Of a stretch of 64,000 nucleotides of DNA, positions 33,946-42,404 are shown piece after piece. Location: the NCBI RefSeq assembly GCF_016464425.1, contig NZ_JADDKQ010000023.1:21442-85441 (forward strand), given 5' to 3'. The position numbers and the translations under genes were made by a program. Position 1 is the first letter of the stretch; each line of letters begins with the position of its first letter. Below the pieces are notes generated by a model. The model had not been told where the DNA came from, ran no database searches, and saw only the letters and a list, made by a program, of their open reading frames with translations. This DNA comes from Actinotalea solisilvae. GTDB lineage: Bacteria; Actinomycetota; Actinomycetes; Actinomycetales; Cellulomonadaceae.

Positions 33946-35133
33946 ATGCCCGTGCCGCCGCTCGTCGAGCCCGGGCCCGAGCTGACCCGCGCGCAGGTCG
34001 AGCGCTGGTCGCGGCACCTGCTCCTGCCGCAGCTCGGCGCCCTGGGCCAGCGCCGCCTCCGGAACGCGCGCGTGTGCGTCGTCGGCGCCGGGGGCCTCGG
34101 TGCGCCCGTCCTGCTCTACCTGGCCGCGGCCGGCGTCGGCCGCATCGGGGTCGTCGACCACGACGACGTCGAGCTCACCAACCTGCAGCGGCAGGTGGTG
34201 CACGGGCACGCCGACGTCGGGCGCCCCAAGACCGAGAGCGCGCGCGACGCGGTGCTCGCCCTCGACCCGGACGTCGACGTCGTGCTCCACCGCGTCCGGC
34301 TCGACGGGGACGACCCGGACGCGGTCGACGCCGTGCTCGGCGAGTACGACCTCGTGCTCGACGGGACCGACAACTTCCCCACCCGCTACCTCGTCAACGA
34401 CGCGTGCGTGCGCCTGGGCCTGCCCGAGGTCTGGGCCTCGGTCTACCGGTTCGACGCGATGGTCGCCGTGTTCTGGGGCCGTCCGCCCGCGGGCGTGGCG
34501 GCCGTGCAGCTCCGCGACCTCTTCCCCGAGCCGCCCGCGCCGGGCACGGTGCCGTCGTGCGCCGAGGGCGGCGTGCTCGGCGCGCTGTGCGGACAGGTCG
34601 GCTCGCTCATGGCGACCGAGGCCGTCAAGCTCCTCACGGGCGTCGGCGAGCCGCTGCTCGGGCGCGTGCTCGTGCTCGACGGGCTCGCCTCGCGGTGGAC
34701 CGAGGTGCCGCTGCGCGGCGGCGCGCGCGCGGCCGCGCCGCGCGTGCCGGGCGCGACGCCGGACGCGGCGCCCGGCCCGGACGCCGCCCACGCCGGCCCC
34801 GTGCCCGTGGTGAGCGCGACCCGGCTCGCCGAGCGCCTCGCGGCGCGCGACCGGGGCGACGACGACTTCCTCCTCGTCGACGTGCGCGAGCCGGGGGAGC
34901 GGGACGTCGTCGCGATCCCGGGCGCGGTCCCGGTGCCCCTCGCGGCGCTCCTCGCCGACCCCGCGGGCTCCGTCCCGGACGCGCGCGAGGTCGTCCTGCA
35001 CTGCCGCAGCGGGGTGCGCTCCGCCCAGGCCGCCCGCGCGCTCGCCGCGGTCGGCCGCGAGCACGTGGCGCACCTCGACGGCGGCGTGCTCGCCTGGGTG
35101 CGCGACGTCGACCCGTCCCTGCCGACCTACTGA
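33946..35133 (+). CDS. MoeB/ThiF-type adenylyltransferase fused to rhodanese
   Basis: 395 residues. An E1-like domain holds the nucleotide loop VVGAGGLGAPVLLYLAAAGVG, the DHDDVELTNLQRQ motif, the NFPTRYLVNDACV helix and the catalytic segment VPSCAEGGVLGALCGQVGS. A C-terminal rhodanese domain (about 290-395) has the persulfide Cys in LHCRSGVRSA. It adenylates and sulfurates the small protein MoaD (or ThiS-like). Both zinc-binding CxxC pairs of E. coli MoeB are missing: the first is replaced by AAVQLRDLFPEPP and the second has no Cys. It heads the moe/moa operon. Confidence 0.88.
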   Translation: MPVPPLVEPGPELTRAQVERWSRHLLLPQLGALGQRRLRNARVCVVGAGGLGAPVLLYLAAAGVGRIGVVDHDDVELTNLQRQVVHGHADVGRPKTESARDAVLALDPDVDVVLHRVRLDGDDPDAVDAVLGEYDLVLDGTDNFPTRYLVNDACVRLGLPEVWASVYRFDAMVAVFWGRPPAGVAAVQLRDLFPEPPAPGTVPSCAEGGVLGALCGQVGSLMATEAVKLLTGVGEPLLGRVLVLDGLASRWTEVPLRGGARAAAPRVPGATPDAAPGPDAAHAGPVPVVSATRLAERLAARDRGDDDFLLVDVREPGERDVVAIPGAVPVPLAALLADPAGSVPDAREVVLHCRSGVRSAQAARALAAVGREHVAHLDGGVLAWVRDVDPSLPTY

Positions 35134-35162
35134 CCCCGACCCCGAGAGCGCCCGGAGGACCC

Positions 35163-36410
35163 GTGCCCGACCCCGGCCTGCGCACCGTCGCCGAGCACCG
35201 TGCCGCGGTGCTCGCGCTGGTGGCGCCGCTGCCTCCCGTGACCGTCGACGTCGCCGAGGCCGACGACCTGGTGCTCGCGCGCGAGGTGCGCGCGCCCGAG
35301 GCGCTGCCCCGCTGGGACAACTCGGCCATGGACGGCTACGCGGTGCGTGCGGCCGACGTGGCGCACGCGGACGCGGGGCCGGTGACGCTCGCCGTGCTCG
35401 CCGACCTGCCCGCGGGCAGCGCCGAGGAGCCCGAGGTGACGCCCGGGACGGCGGCGCGGATCATGACGGGCGCGCCGCTGCCGCCGGGCGCCGACGCCGT
35501 CGTGCCGGTCGAGCAGACCGACGGCGGCACGCGCACCGTGGTCGTCCGCGCCGCCGCCCGCGAGGGCGCGCACGTGCGCCGCGCGGGCGAGGACGTCGCG
35601 GCGGGCGAGCTCGTGCTCCCCACCGGGACCCTGCTGGGCGCGCCGCAGGTCGCGGCCGCGGCCGCCGTCGGCTGCGGGACGCTCGCCGTCCACCGGCGCC
35701 CGCGCGTCGCCGTGCTCTCGACCGGCAGCGAGCTGGTCCCGCCCGGGACGCCGCTGCGCCGCGGCCAGATCCCCGACTCCAACTCCCACCTGCTCGCGGC
35801 CGCGGCGCGCGCGGCGGGCTGCGACGTCGTGCGCGTCGGCGCCGTGCCCGACGACGGGCCGACGCTGCGCGCGGTCCTCGACGGGCTCGACCGCCCCGAC
35901 CGCGCCGACGCGCGCGTCGACCTCGTCGTGACCTCGGGCGGCGTGAGCATGGGTGCGTACGACGTCGTCAAGGAGGTGCTCGCGGGCGACGCCGGCATGG
36001 CGTTCGTGCGCGTCGCGATGCAGCCCGGCAAGCCGCAGGGCCTCGGGCGGCTCCCCGGCGGCACTCCCGTCGTCGCCCTGCCCGGCAACCCGGTGAGCGC
36101 CTGGGTGTCCTTCCAGGTGTTCGTCCGGCCCGCGCTCGCGCGGCTGCGCGGCCTGCCCGACGCCCCCGACGAGTCGACGGCCGCCGCGCTCGAGGGCTGG
36201 ACGACGCCGCCCGGCCGCGCGCAGTACCTGCCCGTGGTCCTCGGCGAGGTCCCCGGCGGCGGCGTCGGCGTGCGCCCCGCGGTCCGCGGCGGCTCGGGCT
36301 CGCACCTCGTCGCAGGGCTCGCGCGCGCCGAGGCGCTCGCGGTGGTCGCGGCCGACGTCGACCGCGTCGAGCCCGGGGATAGGGTGCGCCTCATGCGAGC
36401 CGGCCGATGA
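35163..36410 (+). CDS. moeA: Molybdopterin molybdenumtransferase
   Basis: 415 residues. Inserts molybdate into adenylylated molybdopterin. Conserved motifs are DNSAMDGYAVR (52-62), ARIMTGAPLPPGADAVVPVEQ, the MogA-like nucleotide loop TSGGVSMG (257-264) and ALPGNPVSAWVSFQVFVRP near the end. The GTG at 35163 has GGAGG just upstream. The stop overlaps moaC by ATGA. A mog-type adenylyltransferase is encoded on the other strand at 39626-40144. Confidence 0.93.
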   Translation: MPDPGLRTVAEHRAAVLALVAPLPPVTVDVAEADDLVLAREVRAPEALPRWDNSAMDGYAVRAADVAHADAGPVTLAVLADLPAGSAEEPEVTPGTAARIMTGAPLPPGADAVVPVEQTDGGTRTVVVRAAAREGAHVRRAGEDVAAGELVLPTGTLLGAPQVAAAAAVGCGTLAVHRRPRVAVLSTGSELVPPGTPLRRGQIPDSNSHLLAAAARAAGCDVVRVGAVPDDGPTLRAVLDGLDRPDRADARVDLVVTSGGVSMGAYDVVKEVLAGDAGMAFVRVAMQPGKPQGLGRLPGGTPVVALPGNPVSAWVSFQVFVRPALARLRGLPDAPDESTAAALEGWTTPPGRAQYLPVVLGEVPGGGVGVRPAVRGGSGSHLVAGLARAEALAVVAADVDRVEPGDRVRLMRAGR

Positions 36411-36874
36411 CCTTCACGCACCTCGACGACGCCGGCCACGCCCGGATGGTCGACGTCACCGGCAAGCAGCCGACCGTGCGCGAGGCCGTCGCCGAGGGCC
36501 ACGTGCGCTGCGCGGCGCACGTCGTCGCGGCGCTCCGCTCGGGCGACGTGCCCAAGGGCGACGTGCTCGCCGTCGCGCGCGTCGCGGGGATCGCCGCCGC
36601 GAAGCGCACCGCCGAGCTGCTGCCGCTCGCCCACGTCATCGGCGTGCACGGCGTCGTCGTCGACCTCACGGTGACGGACGACGGCGTGGACGTCCGCGCG
36701 ACCGTGCGCACCGCGGACCGCACGGGCGTCGAGATGGAGGCGCTCACGGCCGTGAGCGTCGCGGCCCTCGCGGTGGTCGACATGGTCAAGGGCATGGACA
36801 AGGGCACCTCGATCGCGGAGGTCCGCCTCGTCGCGAAGTCGGGCGGGCGGTCGGGCGACTGGCGCCGCGAGTGA
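36407..36874 (+). CDS. moaC: Cyclic pyranopterin monophosphate synthase
   Basis: 155 residues, full length. It closes the ring of the intermediate made by MoaA from GTP. Key residues are in place: ARMVDVTGKQPTVREA, PKGDVLAVARVAGIAAAKRT (with K50 and R58) and the LPLAHVIGVHGVVVDL strand (H76), where the canonical Cys-His-Pro reads Ala-His-Val, a variant common in some actinobacteria. It overlaps moeA by four bases and the next gene by GTGA. Confidence 0.92.
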   Translation: MTFTHLDDAGHARMVDVTGKQPTVREAVAEGHVRCAAHVVAALRSGDVPKGDVLAVARVAGIAAAKRTAELLPLAHVIGVHGVVVDLTVTDDGVDVRATVRTADRTGVEMEALTAVSVAALAVVDMVKGMDKGTSIAEVRLVAKSGGRSGDWRRE

Positions 36875-37884
36875 CCTTCGACGTCGTCGTCCTCGCGGGT
36901 GGCCGGGCGCAGCGGCTCGGCGGGGGGAGCAAGGCCGACGTCGTCGTGGCCGGGCGCACGCTCCTGGACCGCGCGCTCGACGCCGCCGCGGGCGCACGGC
37001 ACGTCGTGGTCGTCGCGCCGCCCGGCGTCGAGCGGCCCGGGACGCGGCGCGTCCTCGAGGACCCGCCGTCGGGCGGCCCGGTCGCCGGGATCGAGGCGGC
37101 CCTGCGCGCGCTCCCGGAGGACGACGCCCCGGTGCTCGTCCTCGCGTGCGACGTGCCCCGCGCGGCGGCCGCCGTCGGCGACCTCCTCGCCGCGCTCGCC
37201 GACGGCGCCGACGGGGCCCACCTCGTCGACGACGAGGGGCACGCCCAGCTCGTCGCGGTCTACCGGCGCGCACCCCTGCGGCGCGCGCTCGCGACCCTGG
37301 CCGGACCGTCCGGCACCGTGCACGGCGCGTCCGTGCGGCGGCTCCACGCCCACCTGGTGCTCACCGCCGTGCCGGACGCCGGCCGTGGCGCGGACGCGGA
37401 CACGTGGGACGATGTGCACCGGTTGGACGCCCTGCTCGAGCGGAGGGACACCATGGACACCACGCGCGACCCGGACCTGCCCGAGCCGTTCCCCGGCCCG
37501 CCCGGACTGCCGGACCTGCCGGACGTGCCCGGCATCCCGGACCTGCCGGACGTCCCCGGGGCGGCGGGCGCCCCCGCCCCCCGCGGCAGCGTCCTGCACC
37601 GCTGGCTCGTGAGCGTCGCGGACACGCTGGGCGTCGACCCGGACGCGCTCGACGTCGAGGCGCTGCTCGACCTCTCGCGCGACGTGGCGCACGGCGTGGC
37701 GCGTCCCGCGGTCCCGCTGACCTCGTTCCTCGCGGGGTACGCGGTCGCGACGGCCGGTGGTGACCGCGAGGCGTTCGACCGCGTCGTCGACCGCGTCGGC
37801 GCGCTCGCCGCCGAGTGGGCCGCCGCCGCGGAGGAGGGCGAGGACCCGGCCGCCGCCACGGCGAGCGTCCCGCCAGCCTCATGA
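36871..37884 (+). CDS. MobA-like nucleotidyltransferase fused to DUF6457
   Basis: 337 residues. The first ~190 are a MobA-type NTP transferase: VVLAGGRAQRLGGGSKADVVVAGRTLLDRAL and the conserved DDPPSGGPVAGIEAAL and VLACDVPRAAA. MobA links GMP to molybdopterin. A Pro-rich linker with the repeated motif PDLPDVPG (about residues 205-230) follows, then a helical DUF6457 domain (RGSVLHRWLVSVADTLGVD...FLAGYAVATAG) of unknown role. GTG at 36871 overlaps moaC; the end overlaps moaD. Normally DUF6457 is a separate small protein next to mobA. Confidence 0.85.
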   Translation: MTFDVVVLAGGRAQRLGGGSKADVVVAGRTLLDRALDAAAGARHVVVVAPPGVERPGTRRVLEDPPSGGPVAGIEAALRALPEDDAPVLVLACDVPRAAAAVGDLLAALADGADGAHLVDDEGHAQLVAVYRRAPLRRALATLAGPSGTVHGASVRRLHAHLVLTAVPDAGRGADADTWDDVHRLDALLERRDTMDTTRDPDLPEPFPGPPGLPDLPDVPGIPDLPDVPGAAGAPAPRGSVLHRWLVSVADTLGVDPDALDVEALLDLSRDVAHGVARPAVPLTSFLAGYAVATAGGDREAFDRVVDRVGALAAEWAAAAEEGEDPAAATASVPPAS

Positions 37885-38165
37885 CGACCCCGACGACGAC
37901 CGGCGCGACCGCGCGCACGACCAGCGGCACCGTCACCGTGCGCTACTTCGCCGCGGCCGCCGAGGCCGCCGGGACGTCCACCGAGCAGACGCCGGCCGGG
38001 ACCGCGGACGCGGTGCGCGCGGCGCTGGTCGCGGCCCACGGCGCCGGCCTCGAGCGCGTCCTGGCGCGGTGCGCCCTGCTCGCCGACGGCGTGCGCGTCG
38101 CCGGCGAGGACCCCGTGCCCGCGGGCGCGACGCTCGACGTCCTGCCGCCCTTCGCCGGCGGCTGA
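37881..38165 (+). CDS. moaD: Molybdopterin synthase small subunit
   Basis: 94 residues. The ubiquitin-like fold begins VTVRYFAAAAEAAG, and the C-terminus ends PPFAGG with the required Gly-Gly that is adenylated and thiocarboxylated. The N-terminal 17 residues are Thr/Gly-rich and probably disordered. ATG at 37881 overlaps the mobA-like gene. It works with the MoaE encoded at 39192-39629. Confidence 0.9.
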   Translation: MTTPTTTGATARTTSGTVTVRYFAAAAEAAGTSTEQTPAGTADAVRAALVAAHGAGLERVLARCALLADGVRVAGEDPVPAGATLDVLPPFAGG

Positions 38166-38167
38166 CC

Positions 38168-38194
38168 CCGGGCCCTCACCGACGCCGGGCCCGG
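38168..38194. terminator. Terminator between moaD and moaA (convergent)
   Basis: CCGGGCCC (38168-38175) and GGGCCCGG (38187-38194) form a perfect 8-base stem with an 11-base loop in the 31-base gap between the convergent moaD and moaA genes. It can end both transcripts. Confidence 0.55.
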
Positions 38195-38196
38195 CC

Positions 38197-39195
38197 TCAG
38201 CCGCCGATCGCGCTCATCGGGCGGTCGGGCTGGAGGAACGTCGGGTCGTCGATGTCGTGCCCCGGCTTCTTGCCCGCGAGGCACGCGCGGAACGCGGCGG
38301 CCAGCGCGTCGTCGTCGGCCCCTTCGCGCAGGAGCGTGCGCAGGTCGGTCTCCGAGCGCGCGAACAGGCACGACCGCAGCTGCCCGTCGGCCGTGAGGCG
38401 CACCCGGTCGCACGTGCCGCAGAACGGCGCCGTGACCGACGCGATGACGCCCACCGTCGCCGGCCCGCCGTCGACGTACCAGGTCTCCGCGGGGGCCGAG
38501 CCCCGGCCCGGCACCTCCGTGAGCTCGAAGGCCGCGCGCAGGGACGCGAGGATCTCGGCCTGCGTGACCATCGCGGTCCGGTCCCACGTGTGGCCCGCGT
38601 CGAGGGGCATCTGCTCGATGAACCGCATCTGGTAGCCGCGCTCGACGGCGAACCGCACGAGGTCGACGACCTCGTCGTCGTTGACGCCGCGCATCGCGAC
38701 CGCGTTGAGCTTGATCGGGGAGAAGCCGACGGCGTCCGCCGCGGCGATGCCGGCGAGCGTGTCGTGCAGCCGGTCGCGCCGGGTCAGGGCCGCGAAGCGC
38801 TCGCGGTCGAGCGTGTCGATGCTGATGTTGACCCGGGCGAGCCCCGCGTCACGCAGCGGCGCCGCGAGGGCGGGGAGGCGGAGCGCGTTGGTCGTCAGGG
38901 ACACCTCGGGCGAGCCGCCCGGTCCGGTGAGGGCCGCCATGCGCCGCACGACGTCGACGACGTCGGGTCGCAGCAGGGGCTCGCCGCCCGTGAGGCGGAT
39001 CTCCGTGACGCCGAGGCCCACCGCGACCCCCGCGATGCGCACGAGCTCGTCCGTCGAGAGCATCGTCGAGCCCGCGAGCCAGGGCACCCCCTCGGCGGGC
39101 ATGCAGTAGGTGCAGCGCAGCGAGCACCGGTCGGTGAGCGAGATGCGCAGGTCGCGGTGGACGCGTCCGAAGCGGTCGACCAAGGGCTGCGTCAT
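38197..39195 (-). CDS. moaA: GTP 3',8-cyclase
   Basis: 332 residues. A radical-SAM enzyme that converts GTP to the 8-cyclo intermediate. The N-terminal cluster motif is DRCSLRCTYCMP (CxxxCxxC), the GGEP motif is TGGEPLLRPD, and the second cluster Cys are in CGTCDRVRLTADGQLRSC. The C-terminal dipeptide is Gly-Gly (MSAIGG), needed for activity. It is the last gene of a mog-moaE-moaA operon, and its ATG at 39195 overlaps the moaE stop. Confidence 0.94.
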   Translation of the reverse strand: MTQPLVDRFGRVHRDLRISLTDRCSLRCTYCMPAEGVPWLAGSTMLSTDELVRIAGVAVGLGVTEIRLTGGEPLLRPDVVDVVRRMAALTGPGGSPEVSLTTNALRLPALAAPLRDAGLARVNISIDTLDRERFAALTRRDRLHDTLAGIAAADAVGFSPIKLNAVAMRGVNDDEVVDLVRFAVERGYQMRFIEQMPLDAGHTWDRTAMVTQAEILASLRAAFELTEVPGRGSAPAETWYVDGGPATVGVIASVTAPFCGTCDRVRLTADGQLRSCLFARSETDLRTLLREGADDDALAAAFRACLAGKKPGHDIDDPTFLQPDRPMSAIGG

Positions 39196-39629
39196 GCGGA
39201 CCCCACCCACACGTGCGAGCCGTCCGCCAGCACCTCGCGCTTCCACACGGGCAGCTCGGCCTTGACGGCCTCGACGAGCGCCGCGCAGACCTCGAACGCG
39301 AGCGCCCGGTGGGCGGTCGCGACGGCGACGACGATCGCGGGCTCGCCGACCGCGAGGTGACCCACGCGGTGCGAGACGGCCACGCCGAGCACGCCCTCGC
39401 GCGCGGCCGCGGCACCGGCGAGGCGCTCGAGCACCGCGGGGGCGTCGGGGTGGGCCGAGTACTCGAGCGCCGTGACCTCGCCCTCGACGCCCGGGTCGTG
39501 GTCGCGCACCTGGCCCACGAACGTCGCGACGGCGCCGGCGCGCGCGTCGGTGACCGCGGCGAGGTGCGCGCCGACGTCGAGCGGGTCGGGTGAGACGGCG
39601 GCGAGGCGCGCGCGGGTCGCGAGGCTCAT
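39192..39629 (-). CDS. moaE: Molybdopterin synthase large subunit
   Basis: 145 residues. The catalytic subunit: AGAVATFVGQVRDHD, a variant of the FxGxVR start, then LEYSAHPDAP, VAVSHRVGHLAVGEPAIVVAV and the Lys-containing AVKAELPVWKREVLADG. It pairs with MoaD. Overlaps moaA and the mog-type gene by four bases each. Confidence 0.93.
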   Translation of the reverse strand: MSLATRARLAAVSPDPLDVGAHLAAVTDARAGAVATFVGQVRDHDPGVEGEVTALEYSAHPDAPAVLERLAGAAAAREGVLGVAVSHRVGHLAVGEPAIVVAVATAHRALAFEVCAALVEAVKAELPVWKREVLADGSHVWVGSA

Positions 39630-40144
39630 GCGTGGTCACCGCCCGTGAGCTGGTCGAGCAGGTGGGGGAGCAGCGGCACGAGGACCGCGAGCCCCTCGCG
39701 CACGCCGCCCGTCGACCCGGGCAGGTTGACGACGACGGCACCGCCGTCCGTCACGCCCGCGAGGCCGCGCGAGAGCACGGCGGTCGGCACGTGGTCCGCG
39801 CCCGCGCGGCGCAGCGCCTCGGCGAGCCCGGGCAGCTCGCGGGCGACCACGGCGCGGGTCGCCTCGGGCGTCCGGTCCCGCGGCCCGACCCCCGTGCCGC
39901 CGCTGCTCACGACGACGCGCGCGCCGTCGTCCAGCGCGCGACGCAGCGCGCCGGCCACGGACTCCTCGCCGTCCTCGACCACGTGCACGGGGGCGACGTC
40001 GTAGCCGGCGTCGTGCAGGAGGCCCGCGGCGAGCGGGCCCGAGCGGTCCGTCGCCTCGCCGCGCGCGCACCGGTCGGACGCCACGACGACGGCGGCGCGC
40101 ACGCGTCCCGCGTCCGTGCGCCCCGTGCCCCCGGTGCCGCTCAT
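39626..40144 (-). CDS. MogA/MoaB-type molybdopterin adenylyltransferase
   Basis: 172 residues. VVVASDRCARGEATDRSGP at the start and the MPT-binding loop VVSSGGTGVGPRDRTPEATRAVV identify the MogA/MoaB family; the end has VVVNLPGSTGGVREGL. It activates molybdopterin with ATP for MoeA. TACGGT lies six bases before the ATG (40144), so the message is probably leaderless and this is the operon's first gene. Confidence 0.9.
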   Translation of the reverse strand: MSGTGGTGRTDAGRVRAAVVVASDRCARGEATDRSGPLAAGLLHDAGYDVAPVHVVEDGEESVAGALRRALDDGARVVVSSGGTGVGPRDRTPEATRAVVARELPGLAEALRRAGADHVPTAVLSRGLAGVTDGGAVVVNLPGSTGGVREGLAVLVPLLPHLLDQLTGGDHA

Positions 40145-40171
40145 CGGGTCACCGTACCCACGCCCGGGCGA

Positions 40172-40205
40172 GCGGGCGCTGCCGGTCCGGCCGTCGGGCG
40201 CCCGC
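40172..40205 (-). terminator. Hairpin downstream of the P450 gene
   Basis: GCGGGCGC (40172-40179) pairs with GCGCCCGC (40198-40205) across an 18-base loop. It lies 28 bases beyond the P450 stop, ahead of the mog operon promoter. Only a modest terminator. Confidence 0.4.
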
Positions 40206-40232
40206 CGCGCCTGCGGCGTCCGGCCGGCGCGA

Positions 40233-41390
40233 TCACGTGAACCGCAGCGCGACGCTGCTGAAACCGCTCGCGGGCCAGGACGCGTGCTCGGGCGCGGTGC
40301 CCGCGGCGAGCGTGACGTCCGAGGTCCGGTCGAGGACCTCCTCGAGGAGCACGCGCAGCTCGAGCCGCGCGAGCGGGGCGCCGGGGCACACGTGGATGCC
40401 CGCGCCGTAGAGCAGGTTGTCGTCCGCGTCGCGGTCGAGCCGGAGCTCGTCCGGGTCGCCGAACACGGCCTCGTCGCGGTCGGCCGACGCCCACAGGACC
40501 GTCACCCGGTCCCCGGCCGCGACGCGCTGCCCGCCGAGCTCGACGTCGCGCGTCGCCCGACGGCGGTTGGCCAGCAGCGGCGGGTGGATCCGCAGCATCT
40601 CGTCGATCGCTGCGGGCAGCAGCGCCCGGTCCTCGCGCAGGCGCCGCTGCTCGTCCGGCCGGGACGCGAGCAGGTGCAGCAGGATGCCGACGCTCGCCGC
40701 GATCGTGCTCAGCTCGCCCACGGTCCAGTTGCGGACGACGCTCACGATCTCCTCGTCCGTGAGGGGCCTGCCGTCGACGGTCTCGGCCAGCAGCTCGGTC
40801 GTCACGTCGGTCGCGGTGTGGCGGCCGCGCGGTGCCGGCGCGGCGCGCCGCTCGTCCAGCAGCGCGCGGATGTACCCGTCGAACTGCACCGCGACCGCGG
40901 TCGTCGCCTCGCGGTCGCGCGAGAGCGTCGCGCGGTGGTTCGCGAGCGTCCATTCGCGCAGCGGCTCGTGCAGGCTCTCGGGCCAGCCCATGAACGCGCT
41001 CTGGACGCGCAGCGCGTACGTCCGCGCGACGCCGTCCATGACCTCGACGTCGGCGCCGCGGGGGAGCGCGTCGACGAGCTCGGCCGCGATGCGCCGGCAC
41101 CGCGGCTCGAAGGTCGCCATGCGGTCGGGCGTGAAGTACCGCTCGTTGACCCGCCGGTGCGGCGTGTGCTCGGGCGGGTCCATCCCGTTGGGCACGGTGA
41201 GGTGCGCCGAGACGCGGTTGGAGAACGTCTCGTGGTCCGTGACGACGCGGAGCACCTCGGCGTGCCCGAGCACGGCCCAGCCGAGGTGCTCGTCGTGGTC
41301 GACCGGGCAGCGCCGACGCCGGGCGTCGAGCGCGGCGATCTGGTGGGGCTCCTGCTCGTGCGCCTCGGTCCCGTCGTCGTCCACCGTCAT
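40233..41390 (-). CDS. Cytochrome P450
   Basis: 385 residues, soluble bacterial type. The heme loop is YGAGIHVCPGAPLARLEL, with the Cys ligand, and the ExxR is EMLR followed by IHPP. The I-helix reads WTVGELSTIAAS in place of the usual AGxDTT, so the acid is Leu and the first Thr is Ser, an atypical oxygen-activation site. There is no ferredoxin or reductase gene nearby. The ATG at 41390 follows GAGAGGTGG; an earlier in-frame start at 41498 would lie outside the family's normal N-terminus. The substrate is unknown. Confidence 0.88.
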   Translation of the reverse strand: MTVDDDGTEAHEQEPHQIAALDARRRRCPVDHDEHLGWAVLGHAEVLRVVTDHETFSNRVSAHLTVPNGMDPPEHTPHRRVNERYFTPDRMATFEPRCRRIAAELVDALPRGADVEVMDGVARTYALRVQSAFMGWPESLHEPLREWTLANHRATLSRDREATTAVAVQFDGYIRALLDERRAAPAPRGRHTATDVTTELLAETVDGRPLTDEEIVSVVRNWTVGELSTIAASVGILLHLLASRPDEQRRLREDRALLPAAIDEMLRIHPPLLANRRRATRDVELGGQRVAAGDRVTVLWASADRDEAVFGDPDELRLDRDADDNLLYGAGIHVCPGAPLARLELRVLLEEVLDRTSDVTLAAGTAPEHASWPASGFSSVALRFT

Positions 41391-41487
41391 GCGTCGTCCA
41401 CCTCTCGGCCTGGCCGGGTCGAACGTCTGCCACGCTACCGACCGAAGGTCCCGGGTCCCTCCGGCGGACGCCGTGAATACTCCAGGG

Positions 41488-42207
41488 ATGCGCCTCAACG
41501 CCTACCGCGCACTGGCTTCCGAGAGCCGGGTCCGGATCCTGCACCTGCTGCAGGACCGCGGCGCGCCCGTGGGCGTCGACGACGTCGCGGCCGGGGTGGG
41601 CCTGCACGTCAACACCGTGCGCGAGCACCTCGACCACCTCGTCGCCACCGGCTTCGTCGGGCGCGAGAGCGAGGTCCGCGCGACGCGCGGCCGGCCGCGC
41701 ATCCTCTACCGCGCCCTGCCGCGCTCCGCCGGCGCGTCGATGGACGCGCGGGCCCGCGAGCACCTGCTGCGGCTCCTGCTCGCCGGCTACGGGCGCGAGG
41801 TCGGCTCGCCCGAGGAGCTCGCCGAGGAGTCCGGCCGGCAGTGGGCCGACGACCTCGCGGCCGAGGGCGCCGAAGCCGGCGCTGCCCGCCGCGACGACAC
41901 CGTGGGGCCGCCCGAGTGGGCGCAGATGGCGGCGCTCGAGCAGCACTTCGAGGAGCTCGGCTTCGACCCCGAGGCCGACCTCGACGCCGACCAGGTCCAT
42001 CTCCACCGGTGCCCGGTCAAGGACCTCGCGTGCGCGCGGACCGAGGTGGTCTGCAGCGTGCACCTCGGCCTCGCGCAGGGCGTCCTCGCCCACGTCGACG
42101 GCCCCCTCGAGGCCGAGCGGCTCGAGCCGTTCGTCGGCCCGGACCACTGCGTCCTGCATCTCGCCCGTCGCGCCGCGCGGCCCGCCGCCGCCGTCCCCGC
42201 CACCTGA
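41488..42207 (+). CDS. HTH regulator with a Cys-rich, probably Fe-S-binding C-terminal domain
   Basis: 239 residues. A winged helix (10-75) reads LASESRVRILHLLQDRG, then LHVNTVREHLDHLVATGFVG and ATRGRPRILYRA. The C-terminal region has Cys at 175, 182, 189 and 221, arranged as HRCPVKDLACARTEVVCSVH and later DHCVLHL. This is the layout of SufR-like regulators, which hold a [4Fe-4S] cluster and sense redox or NO. It sits directly upstream of narKGHJI, so it likely controls nitrate respiration. AATACT six bases before the ATG suggests a leaderless transcript. Confidence 0.8.
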   Translation: MRLNAYRALASESRVRILHLLQDRGAPVGVDDVAAGVGLHVNTVREHLDHLVATGFVGRESEVRATRGRPRILYRALPRSAGASMDARAREHLLRLLLAGYGREVGSPEELAEESGRQWADDLAAEGAEAGAARRDDTVGPPEWAQMAALEQHFEELGFDPEADLDADQVHLHRCPVKDLACARTEVVCSVHLGLAQGVLAHVDGPLEAERLEPFVGPDHCVLHLARRAARPAAAVPAT

Positions 42208-42275
42208 CCCGCCGCGCCCCGCGCCGACACGCCGACGGCGCACCGGCCCGGGAGACACGGCCGTCCGGACCTGAC

Positions 42276-42300
42276 TATGGTCGACGTGACCCACATCACA
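42276..42300 (+). promoter_or_regulatory. Candidate narK promoter overlapped by a CRP/FNR-type site
   Basis: TATGGT at 42276-42281 is a good -10 box and would start transcription near 42288. CGTGA-CCCACA-TCACA (42285-42300) has one mismatch to the CRP/GlxR/FNR consensus TGTGA-N6-TCACA and lies on the start point, which suggests repression. In Corynebacterium GlxR represses narKGHJI. No other clear palindrome is visible in the 197-base gap. Confidence 0.45.
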
Positions 42301-42404
42301 GCCGTGGGTCGTCCTGGGGACATTTGACCCGGCGCCTGCCGCTCACGCCGCGGCGGACGCGCTCGCCAGACTGGCCGAGGCAGCGGCCCTGAGGGGGAGT
42401 GACG

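Noticed and set aside
37480..37570. Direct repeats in the mobA-like gene that might suggest a CRISPR-like array
   Set aside because: They encode the in-frame PDLPDVPG linker; spacing and length do not fit a CRISPR array.
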